From positions 54,622 to 118,621 of the forward strand of contig JADZCJ010000118.1 of assembly GCA_020851635.1 (NCBI GenBank): a stretch of DNA of 64,000 nt. Reading direction: 5' to 3'. This DNA is from Anaerolineae bacterium (GTDB taxonomy: Bacteria; Chloroflexota; Anaerolineae; UBA4142; SHND01). Within the stretch, counting starts at the first letter, position 1, and each line of letters opens with the position of its first letter. This document shows positions 36,333-43,301 of this stretch, piece after piece. Made by a program: the position numbers and the translations under genes. The notes under the pieces were generated by a model. The model saw only the letters and a list, made by a program, of their open reading frames with translations, searched no databases and was not told the origin of the DNA.

Positions 36333-36427
36333 GCACAATTGTTGATGAGTTTGACGCTTGATGCGCGATAGGGGTGGGCGTCACGATTTTGGACGGTAGG
36401 GAACGAACGCTGTTTTGTTTCGTGCCC

Positions 36428-36449
36428 GGCACGCTGCGGCGAGCGTGCC
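36428..36449. repeat. REP-like palindrome
   Basis: Eight-base arms GGCACGCT and AGCGTGCC around a GCGGCG loop, in a non-coding stretch with further GC-rich symmetry. It resembles dispersed bacterial palindromic repeats, but only one copy is in this window. Confidence 0.35.
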
Positions 36450-36552
36450 CTACACTTGACCAAAAATATGACGCATACCCGCGCGACAGAGGGACAGAGT
36501 CGGCGGAATTGACATGAGCAAGAGCCGAAAGCGTCCAGTCAAGAGCGAAACG

Positions 36553-37296
36553 TCAGATGTAAACGGGACGGGGCAGCCAGGCGACCGTTTCGATCTGTTT
36601 GGCAAACAAGAGGTGGTCCGGATGGTCAGCCAGTTCCAGTCCAATTTGCGCGCCCATTGTGTTTGTCTCGATTTCACATTCGGCGTGTTGCAGCTGCCAG
36701 GGCGGGTGATGGATTTCGGCGCGCAGGACCGTCCCGCGCGCATCGGTGGTGTAGAGGCAGTAGCGCGCGGTGAGCAGATATTCGAGCGAACCGTGCGGCG
36801 CGACAAAGGGTGCGCCAATGGGACGATATCGGACGCGGAAATAGGCGGGCGCGCCGCGCGCATCGGTGCGGGTAGAGCCGTAATGCGCGGTTTGGTCCTG
36901 AACGAGACATTCCATGGTCGCATTTTGATAGGGCAGGTGGAACAATGTGCGGGCGATCTCGACGGCAATCGGGTTGGCGGCGTCGAGCGAGAAAAAAAAG
37001 ACGCCGGGACGGTTGTTAAGGGTGACATAGGTGCGCACGTTGAGTTCCGGGAAAGACGAGAGGCCGTGCACGGCGGGCAGAAACCGCGGACGGACGTTCC
37101 GCATTTCAAACGGCACAACACCGAGCCATGCCGACCCGTCAATCGTGTCGAGCGGCAGGGAGGCGGGAATGTGCGGACGTAGAGCATCAAAGGGCACGCG
37201 CCAGTGCATGAACGCAAGCTCGTGCCACGACTGGTGCATGACAAATGAGGTTGTCGGTGCGGGATAGGGGCGGTACGGGTCGTTGTGGAGATTCAT
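36553..37296 (-). CDS. DUF2071 (YqjF-like) family protein
   Basis: A 247-residue protein of the DUF2071 family, function unknown. Recognisable stretches are HQSWHELAFMHWRVPFDALRPHIPASLPLDT and GVVPFEMRNVRPRFLPAVHGLSSFPELNVRTYV (given here as landmarks near residues 20-90). The family fold is related to acetoacetate decarboxylase. The start is set at MNLHNDPYRPY, 43 codons inside the open frame, because the upstream part is not family-like. Confidence 0.8.
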   Translation of the reverse strand: MNLHNDPYRPYPAPTTSFVMHQSWHELAFMHWRVPFDALRPHIPASLPLDTIDGSAWLGVVPFEMRNVRPRFLPAVHGLSSFPELNVRTYVTLNNRPGVFFFSLDAANPIAVEIARTLFHLPYQNATMECLVQDQTAHYGSTRTDARGAPAYFRVRYRPIGAPFVAPHGSLEYLLTARYCLYTTDARGTVLRAEIHHPPWQLQHAECEIETNTMGAQIGLELADHPDHLLFAKQIETVAWLPRPVYI

Positions 37297-37334
37297 CCTT
37301 TGTTCGGCAGTCAACGGAATGCTCACGCGGCAGC

Positions 37335-38153
37335 TCAGACCCGGCTCGGCTGTATCGCCTGAATATAGCGCGCGGCAGAGCGTTTGACGGCGTTTTTGGC
37401 GTCGGCGGCAACAATGCTGGTCCACCAGCCGCCATAGAGCTTGCTGAACGCATACGGTTCGACCGCGTTGACAATGTGCGTGACCTTTTGGGCGTTGAGC
37501 GGAATTTGGTTTGGATAGCTGTACATGAAACTGACATAGCGGCGGTCGGATACGACTTGAATGGTGTCGCCTGTAAGGAGCGCGCCGCGTCCCTCGTCGC
37601 CGTTTGCCCAGTGCAGGACGGTCGAGCCGTCAAAATGCCCGCCGCAGCGAATGAGGGTGAGTCCAAACCCGAGCGCGCAGGTTTCACCGCCCCAAAACAT
37701 ATAGGGTCCATCGGTCCGCATGACCCATGCGCGATTGTCGGTGTGCCAATAGATGGGCGCATCGCCAAAGGCGCGGCTCCATTCGACGCAGGTGGTTACA
37801 AGATGCGGGTGCGAGACGGCGATCCATTTGATGCCGCCGAGCGCGCGGACTGTCGTGATGGCGGTCTCGTCAAGCAGAAACGTGGGGTCCCATAGGATGT
37901 TGCCGGAAGTACTGCGGACGAGCAGCGAGCGATGCCCGATGCCAAATGTCGGCTCGGCGCCGATGCCGATGAGGTTTTTTTCGATTGTTTCGAGGCGGTT
38001 GTGATGCGCGCGTTTGAGCCGGTCGAGCGTTGACCACTGTTGCCCGCCGTAACCGACGTATTGGCGCTCGTCGTCGCAGATGGGGCAGTTGGCGGGTGGG
38101 GTTTCGGTGGCGTTGAACTGGGTGCCGCAGGTGGCACAGACAAAGTTTTGCAT
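37335..38153 (-). CDS. Metallo-beta-lactamase-fold protein with N-terminal zinc ribbon and degenerate metal motif
   Basis: A 272-residue protein. Residues 4-27 hold CATC and CPIC, a rubredoxin-like ribbon. The rest follows the beta-lactamase fold: WIAVSHPHLVTTCVEW stands where HxHxDH is expected, keeping the first two histidines but not the Asp-His; later CGGHFDGST and LLTGDTIQVV keep a histidine and an aspartate. It may bind one metal or have lost hydrolase activity. It lies nine bases after the stop of the small membrane protein gene. Confidence 0.7.
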   Translation of the reverse strand: MQNFVCATCGTQFNATETPPANCPICDDERQYVGYGGQQWSTLDRLKRAHHNRLETIEKNLIGIGAEPTFGIGHRSLLVRSTSGNILWDPTFLLDETAITTVRALGGIKWIAVSHPHLVTTCVEWSRAFGDAPIYWHTDNRAWVMRTDGPYMFWGGETCALGFGLTLIRCGGHFDGSTVLHWANGDEGRGALLTGDTIQVVSDRRYVSFMYSYPNQIPLNAQKVTHIVNAVEPYAFSKLYGGWWTSIVAADAKNAVKRSAARYIQAIQPSRV

Positions 38154-38162
38154 GATTGCCGC

Positions 38163-38591
38163 TTAGGGAATGAATCCGATGATGAGGTGAAACGCGCCGA
38201 GGGCGGCGAATGCGGCAAGAATGAGCCAGTCGCCGCGTCGTTTGCCCAGAGCGAGCTGCGAGCCGGAACGAATCAAGTAAAAGAAAGCGATCCAGATAGC
38301 GATGAGGGGTCCGTATGGGGAGCGCAGCCAGATTGTCCAAAGGAGATCGAGCAGCCCGACCGTGAGGATGGCAAAACTGGCAGCGCCGTTCATGACCCAG
38401 ACGAGACCGTAAATGTCGGCGCGCGTGGTCTTGTATTGGCCCAGCAAGAGTGGAAAGGGTTTGAGCGCTGCGCCCTCGCGCGGGATTGCGCCGTCAAAGT
38501 CAAAGAGAAGGGGAAAAAAGAAATGGAGCGAACCGAGAATTACGGCAAACGCGCCACAGAGATAGAGCAGGTTGGGCAGGAGCGCGAGCAT
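38163..38591 (-). CDS. Four-helix membrane protein of unknown function
   Basis: A 142-residue protein with four hydrophobic helices. Helix 1 contains GSLHFFFPLLFDF, followed by a soluble loop (GAIPREGAALKPFPLL) and GLVWVMNGAASFAIL. This pattern resembles small membrane proteins annotated only as hypothetical. Upstream, TATAAT on the minus strand (38599-38604) ends seven bases before the ATG and CCTCCCC lies between, with no ribosome-binding site, so the message is probably leaderless. Confidence 0.65.
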   Translation of the reverse strand: MLALLPNLLYLCGAFAVILGSLHFFFPLLFDFDGAIPREGAALKPFPLLLGQYKTTRADIYGLVWVMNGAASFAILTVGLLDLLWTIWLRSPYGPLIAIWIAFFYLIRSGSQLALGKRRGDWLILAAFAALGAFHLIIGFIP

Positions 38592-38598
38592 GGGGAGG

Positions 38599-38604
38599 AT
38601 TATA
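38599..38604 (-). promoter_or_regulatory. -10 box implying a leaderless transcript
   Basis: TATAAT on the minus strand, seven bases before the start codon at 38591. No clear -35. Confidence 0.45.
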
Positions 38605-38643
38605 ACTCAGCTTTTGGGCGATCCGGCGCGTCATGGCGGAAAG

Positions 38644-38676
38644 AAAAACCCCGAACGATTCTTGTTCGGGGTTTTT
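38644..38676 (-). terminator. Intrinsic terminator after the 35-residue gene
   Basis: Perfect 13-base arms (38644-38656, 38664-38676) around a seven-base loop, with T-runs on both strands. On the minus strand it starts immediately after the stop codon at 38677. Confidence 0.85.
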
Positions 38677-38784
38677 TTATTCCTGGTTGTTGATTTGATC
38701 CGATTGATTGTCCCGCGCCTTGTCATCAGGGAGAAACCACGCGAGGCCTGCCATCATTCCCAAAAGCACTACCAGAATTGTCAT
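38677..38784 (-). CDS. 35-residue small membrane protein
   Basis: Reading the minus strand from the ATG at 38784 gives 35 residues: MTILVVLLGMMAGLAWFLP (one membrane helix) followed by DDKARDNQSDQINNQE, a polar tail. A GGAG ribosome-binding site lies six bases upstream, the frame starts 19 bases after the HEAT-repeat gene stop and ends exactly at the terminator hairpin. This arrangement supports a real gene; no function is known to me. Confidence 0.6.
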   Translation of the reverse strand: MTILVVLLGMMAGLAWFLPDDKARDNQSDQINNQE

Positions 38785-38802
38785 CTTGCTCTCCAAGTAT
38801 CC

Positions 38803-39879
38803 TTAGCGCGGAGTCACTAACGTAAGCACACGGTCGCCGGCGAGACCATAGAGTTGGCCGTCGCGAAAGGCGAGTTTGGCAATCGCCTGGTCCATCGAAC
38901 CTGCCATCAATGCTTGCCAGCTCGAGCCACCGTCGCGGCTCGACAAGAGCCCGGTCGGGTAGAAATCCACCTTGCTCGTGCCAAGCCAAACGCCGCGTGC
39001 GATGTAAATCACGTTCGGATTGTCCGGGTCAATCGCAATCGCCGAGACCGTTTCGCGCGCACCGGGGGTGATGTTGATACCCGTGTTGAGCGCGGTCCAG
39101 GTTGCGCCGCCGTCATTGCTCGCATACATGCCCATCGCTTCGACACCCGCATAGAGTTGCTTTGGGTTTTTCGGATTGATGGCGAGCGCCGAGACTTGAC
39201 TGGGCAGGGCGTTGGTCAAGGTCGTGAACGTTTTGCCTCCGTCACGGCTGACCAACAGGTCGCGCCTGGTTGTGAGATAAACGAGGTCCGGCTGCGATGG
39301 CGCCGAGGCATACGCCCCGACGAGTTGTTCATTCACCCGAGCTGCGCCCGCCAGAGTCGTGCGAATCCGCGCGAGCGAATCGGCTGCCGAGGCGCGAACG
39401 ATCTGACTGCGGTCGGTGATTGATGCTTGCTCCAGGTCATTGATGGCGCCGGCGGCTTTGATTTCACCCAAAGCCCAAGCTGCATTGCGGCGGACGGCTG
39501 GCATAGTATCGTTACGCAGAGTATTACGCAGCGCGTCGGTTGCCAGAGGCGATGCGATATAGCCGAGCAGGTCTGCCGAGTTTTTGCGCTGGGAAGCATT
39601 GTCCGAGCGAAGCCCGACGATCAATTGCGGGACTGCCGCTTCGCCGACGAGTTCGAGATTGCGCTGTGCTTCCTGGCGTTTGGCAGTGAGTTTGTCGTTG
39701 GCGAGCTCGTTCACCCACCTGGAGATATTCATGTCGGCAACACTGCGCGGGGTGGCGGTCGCGTTCACGGCTGCCAGAGCGACAACAGCAATGAGGGCGG
39801 CAATCGCAAGCCCGGTAATGATCGAGCGCCGGCGATTCAGTTTTGAATTTTTGAGGTTGAACAATGTGGTGTTTAACAT
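38803..39879 (-). CDS. Exported HEAT-repeat plus BNR/photosystem-stability-like repeat protein
   Basis: A 358-residue protein starting MLNTTLFNLKNSKLNRRRS. A hydrophobic helix (about 20-40) anchors it. Residues 60-175 are HEAT repeats (NLELVGEAAVPQLIVGL, AVRRNAAWALGEIKAAG, IVRASAADSLARI). Residues about 185-358 are beta-propeller repeats with BNR boxes (SRDGGKTFTTL, SNDGGATWTAL, SRDGGSSWQAL). Both are binding scaffolds. GAGGA precedes the ATG. It is followed by the 35-residue gene. Confidence 0.8.
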   Translation of the reverse strand: MLNTTLFNLKNSKLNRRRSIITGLAIAALIAVVALAAVNATATPRSVADMNISRWVNELANDKLTAKRQEAQRNLELVGEAAVPQLIVGLRSDNASQRKNSADLLGYIASPLATDALRNTLRNDTMPAVRRNAAWALGEIKAAGAINDLEQASITDRSQIVRASAADSLARIRTTLAGAARVNEQLVGAYASAPSQPDLVYLTTRRDLLVSRDGGKTFTTLTNALPSQVSALAINPKNPKQLYAGVEAMGMYASNDGGATWTALNTGINITPGARETVSAIAIDPDNPNVIYIARGVWLGTSKVDFYPTGLLSSRDGGSSWQALMAGSMDQAIAKLAFRDGQLYGLAGDRVLTLVTPR

Positions 39880-40112
39880 GATATTCCTCGCAGTTGAGCG
39901 AGCTGCAGCCGATGCAGGGCTGCACGCTCTGTCCGAGCGATGTGTCGTTTGATTCAACGTGCCTACATACACAAGACGCCTAACCTACGGTTTAGGTTCC
40001 ATTTGCAGCAGTGGCTTACATTAAAAAACATTAATATTTCGTTTGAGGTATGCGCCGACTGCCAGATATCTGCGAGAAGGGTTCGGGGGAACGTAGACGG
40101 GTGGAGCCACAC

Positions 40113-40145
40113 AAAAAAAGGCGTTCCATAGGAACGCCTTTTTTT
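40113..40145. terminator. Bidirectional intrinsic terminator
   Basis: Perfect 15-base arms (40113-40127, 40131-40145) with a three-base loop and T-runs on both strands. On the minus strand it follows the gene ending at 40170. Confidence 0.85.
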
Positions 40146-40169
40146 GCCGAGGGGTGATGACAATTGTCG

Positions 40170-40574
40170 TTATTTGAACTGGATATTGAGGAGGATGAGC
40201 ATTATGACGACAGTGAGCGCGCCGCCGAGAACCAGCATGAGAAGACCCCAGATCGCCCACCAGGTGGCGCGTTCGAAAGAAGGGGTCGCGACGGCGACCG
40301 GCGGACGTGTGTTGACTTCGATGCGGTTGATGCGCGTGTCAACATCGCGGAGCCAAAACATCTGCTGATTCTGGGTCTGCTGCATAGAACGGAGCAGCGA
40401 GCCAATCATCAGCATTTCGGACAAGGCGGGCTGTGCCGGCTGGGGGATTACCGGGTTGGGAGAAAGCGGGTAGAGTTGGGCGTCGCTCCGCGCGGAAACC
40501 ATCTGCGATGACAGGGCAGGAGTCCAGCCGGGATTTTCGGTTCCGGCGCCATATTCGTAATCTTGATAGTTCAT
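40170..40574 (-). CDS. Small protein with one C-terminal membrane helix
   Basis: A 134-residue protein starting MNYQDYEYGAG. The first 50 residues are polar and proline-rich. A helical stretch (SEMLMIGSLLRSMQQTQNQQMFWLRDVDTRINRIE, near 55-90) may be coiled coil. One hydrophobic helix spans about 105-130. GAGG precedes the ATG. Function unknown; its own terminator follows. Confidence 0.6.
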   Translation of the reverse strand: MNYQDYEYGAGTENPGWTPALSSQMVSARSDAQLYPLSPNPVIPQPAQPALSEMLMIGSLLRSMQQTQNQQMFWLRDVDTRINRIEVNTRPPVAVATPSFERATWWAIWGLLMLVLGGALTVVIMLILLNIQFK

Positions 40575-40697
40575 ACAATCCTCGCTGTTTGAATGTCTCT
40601 CACTATTTAACCACATTTTCAGGGGTGAAGCGATGGTTTGGGATTACGAGTTGCTGACGGATTGGGCAAGAGACCAGAGGCGCAAACGGGGTAACGC

Positions 40698-41573
40698 TTA
40701 TTTGGCTGTGAGTTCGCTGATGCGTTTGTAGAGGATTGCGCGTCCTTCCGGTCCGGCGAGGAAATCAACAAAGGTTGTGATTTCGGGATCGGAGACTTGA
40801 GGGACGATGAGAAAAATGGTTTGGAGGAGGGGGTATGTTCCCGCCGCAATGTTTTCGCGCGTCGCGGGTATGCCATCAATGCCGACCGGGTGTGTGCCCG
40901 AATTCTCGTCCCAAATATTGGCGGCGACATATCCGAGGGCGTTGGGATGCTCTGCGACATACGCCAGCATATCGAGGTTGGTTGGCAGCAACAGCGCTGT
41001 GGGCGTAATGCGCGCGCCCTCCATGACGTTGTCTTCCAGGACCGCGCGCATACCCGCACCGTCTTCGCGCATAAGGACCTGAATTTCATCGCGACCCTCG
41101 GGCGCGGAGATCCCAAGCTGAGACCAGTTGTTGAATTCGCCGGTCAGGATTTTTTTCAGATCCTCGCGCGCGAGCATTTGAAGCGGGTTGGACGGGTGTG
41201 TGACGATATAGACTCCGTCGCGGCCGAGTTGGAGCGCAGTCGCCTCGGCGCGCTCCAATTCATCGGCGCGCGGGTTACGCGCGACAAAGGCAAGATCAAA
41301 CGCGCGTTCGAGTTGGCTCGTGTTCGGGTTGCCCGCCGTAAATGAAAACTGGCGCAGCGCCATAGTCGAGTTGCTGGTGTTGAAATCGAACGTGGTGCCG
41401 GGATGCGCTCCGCGAAACGCATTCGCCGCTTCTCGCGCGATATATTGGGTCGAATCGGCAGTGCCGATGCGATAGTGCGCGGGAGGCGCGGGGGTGGGAG
41501 TGGCGCGGCAGGCAAGGAGAGAGAGGAGCGCCGTGAGCAGGACGAAAGAGAGAAAGTGACAGCGGATAGTCAT
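40698..41573 (-). CDS. PstS-like phosphate-type binding lipoprotein
   Basis: A 291-residue exported protein. Signal peptide with lipobox LSLLAC, then RIGTADSTQYIAREAANAFRGAHPG and the short motif FDFNTSNSTMALRQF, which is the Ser-rich ligand loop style of PstS-like proteins. LKKILTGEFNNWSQLG and DGAGMRAVLED are also typical of this family. No pstC, pstA or pstB genes adjoin it. uppP lies 60 bases upstream on the same strand. Confidence 0.82.
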   Translation of the reverse strand: MTIRCHFLSFVLLTALLSLLACRATPTPAPPAHYRIGTADSTQYIAREAANAFRGAHPGTTFDFNTSNSTMALRQFSFTAGNPNTSQLERAFDLAFVARNPRADELERAEATALQLGRDGVYIVTHPSNPLQMLAREDLKKILTGEFNNWSQLGISAPEGRDEIQVLMREDGAGMRAVLEDNVMEGARITPTALLLPTNLDMLAYVAEHPNALGYVAANIWDENSGTHPVGIDGIPATRENIAAGTYPLLQTIFLIVPQVSDPEITTFVDFLAGPEGRAILYKRISELTAK

Positions 41574-41636
41574 GCGGGGATTGGGGCCGGAGATTAGAGA
41601 CCAGAGATTTGAGCGCGGCACGCAGCGATTGAACTG

Positions 41637-42509
41637 TCAGCCGCGGACGAGCGCAAGAAGGACGATAAACGCGGCGACCGCCCAGCGATAATAGACAAAA
41701 ATGTCGGTCGAGTTTGTGCGGAGGTAGCGAAGCAGAAATTTGATTGTGAGGAAACCTGTAATCGCTGAGGCAAGAAATCCGGCAAGATACAAGAGCAAAT
41801 CGCCCGAGCCCAGATTGCCGCCTTGAGACTCTTGATAGAGGTCATACAAGCTTTTGATGCCCGCTCCGGCAATAATTGGCGCGCCGAGCAAGAATGAAAA
41901 GCGCGCGGCGTCATCGCGTTTCAGACCCAAAAAGAGACCGGCGGTGATGGTTGCGCCCGAGCGGGAAACGCCGGGAAAAATCGCGAGCGCCTGAGAAAAG
42001 CCGACGATGAGCGTGTCCTTGATGTTGACCTGATCGAGAGACCGGATATGTTTGGCGACGCGTTCGGCGAGGAATAGAAAAAAACCGAGCGCAGCCATGA
42101 CAATTGCGATGCCGATTACTGCGCTCTGAAGCAGCGGCGCGTTGGGCGCATGAAAGATTTCCTCGACCTTGCTCTCGGCGAGCGCGCCGATGAACGCGCC
42201 GGGAATGGACCCGATGACGATAAACCATGCCAATCGCCGGTCGGGGGCATTTCCAATCCTGCGCTCGCGGATACTGGCGATGCCCGCACGAATGAGGCGC
42301 ACCCAGTCGTTTGCAAAGAAAAAGAGAACGGAAATGAGTGTGCCAATGTGCAGGGCAACGTCAAATGCAAGGCTCGAGATCACGGAATTTTCCCAGCCGA
42401 GCAGCCACGGAATAAGGATGAGGTGCGCGGAAGAAGAGATGGGCAAGAATTCGGTGAGACCTTGAACGATGCCGAGGACGATTGCCTGAAAAAGGAGCAT
42501 GAAATCCAT
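41637..42509 (-). CDS. uppP: Undecaprenyl-diphosphatase UppP (BacA)
   Basis: A 290-residue membrane enzyme that dephosphorylates undecaprenyl diphosphate so the lipid carrier for wall polymers can be reused; it also gives bacitracin resistance. Motifs are GLTEFLPISSSAHLIL (residues about 17-32) and FPGVSRSGATI (about 165-175). About eight membrane segments. An ATG three codons further in is an alternative start. It lies 111 bases after pncC and shares its promoter. Confidence 0.93.
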   Translation of the reverse strand: MDFMLLFQAIVLGIVQGLTEFLPISSSAHLILIPWLLGWENSVISSLAFDVALHIGTLISVLFFFANDWVRLIRAGIASIRERRIGNAPDRRLAWFIVIGSIPGAFIGALAESKVEEIFHAPNAPLLQSAVIGIAIVMAALGFFLFLAERVAKHIRSLDQVNIKDTLIVGFSQALAIFPGVSRSGATITAGLFLGLKRDDAARFSFLLGAPIIAGAGIKSLYDLYQESQGGNLGSGDLLLYLAGFLASAITGFLTIKFLLRYLRTNSTDIFVYYRWAVAAFIVLLALVRG

Positions 42510-42620
42510 AGTGGATCAGGGGCGGGCGTTTGCAGGGTTACAGATTTTCTAAAGGACTTGTGGAACGCGCGTTGCGGCATCTCGAAAATAGCTACAATTT
42601 GATTTCACCCTGACGACCAG

Positions 42621-43103
42621 CTAGCGCGATTCAAGATACTCGTAAAGGATTTCGAGCGCCTGGCGCGCGCTGGCACTTTTATTTTGGAGACGGTCGCCGT
42701 GCCATACAAAGCGACGGCACCATTCCGTCTCCGGCGCTGCCAGGGCGATGTAGGTGAGACCAAGTGGTTTGGTGGGAGTTGCGCCGCCGGGACCCATGAT
42801 GCCGGTAACGCCAATTGCGATATCGGCAGCGAATTTTGAGCGAGCATTGCGCGCGAGCTCGCGCGTAATCGCGTCGCTCACCGCGCCGTGCTGCAACAGC
42901 AAGTCATGCGACACGTCAAGCAAGCCCTCTTTGGCTTCGTAGGCGTAGGCGACGACACTTCCGAGAAAGTATTCGGAGCTCCCGGGAACATCGGTGATAT
43001 GCGAGGCGACAAGCCCGCCGGTGCAGGACTCGGCGAGCGCCAGTTTGAGATGTTTGGCGCGCAAGAGATCACCGATGGCGACAGCGAGAAGGTCTGTTTT
43101 CAA
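42621..43103 (-). CDS. pncC: Nicotinamide-nucleotide amidase (CinA C-terminal domain family)
   Basis: A 160-residue stand-alone CinA C-terminal domain, which deamidates NMN to nicotinate mononucleotide. Motifs: LALAESCTGGLVASHITDVPGSS near residue 20-42 (catalytic serine in ESCTGG), VSDAITRELA and GVTGIMGPGGATPTKPLG. The start is TTG, since no ATG fits and the family begins here. Length matches E. coli PncC. Confidence 0.9.
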   Translation of the reverse strand: MKTDLLAVAIGDLLRAKHLKLALAESCTGGLVASHITDVPGSSEYFLGSVVAYAYEAKEGLLDVSHDLLLQHGAVSDAITRELARNARSKFAADIAIGVTGIMGPGGATPTKPLGLTYIALAAPETEWCRRFVWHGDRLQNKSASARQALEILYEYLESR

Positions 43104-43176
43104 TGATTGCCTGACTGGAAAGATGCAGAATTCTTCCGATTGGATTTTATTTGTCCGAATTCACACAAACGAAACG

Positions 43177-43204
43177 ATTATAACGCGGGTTGGATGACTG
43201 TCAA
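43177..43204 (-). promoter_or_regulatory. Sigma-70-type promoter of pncC-uppP
   Basis: On the minus strand TTGACA (43204-43199), 16-base spacer, TATAAT (43182-43177). The leader to the TTG start would be about 67 bases. Confidence 0.7.
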
Positions 43205-43267
43205 AAGGTGATACAAACACAAGAGTGGGGGGTAGAGCGCCAGGATTTCAAGCGTCTCAAAAAAGGC

Positions 43268-43291
43268 GCCACGCACATGCATGTGCGTGGC
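43268..43291 (-). terminator. Terminator of the anti-sigma gene
   Basis: A 24-base perfect palindrome followed on the minus strand by GCC and six T. It lies ten bases after the stop at 43302. Confidence 0.75.
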
Positions 43292-43301
43292 ACGGAGTCT
43301 G

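Noticed and set aside
34803..36371. 522-codon open frame on the plus strand opposite the HerA-like gene
   Set aside because: It is a high-G+C shadow; the minus frame carries HerA motifs and a ribosome-binding site, and the plus protein shows no recognisable family.
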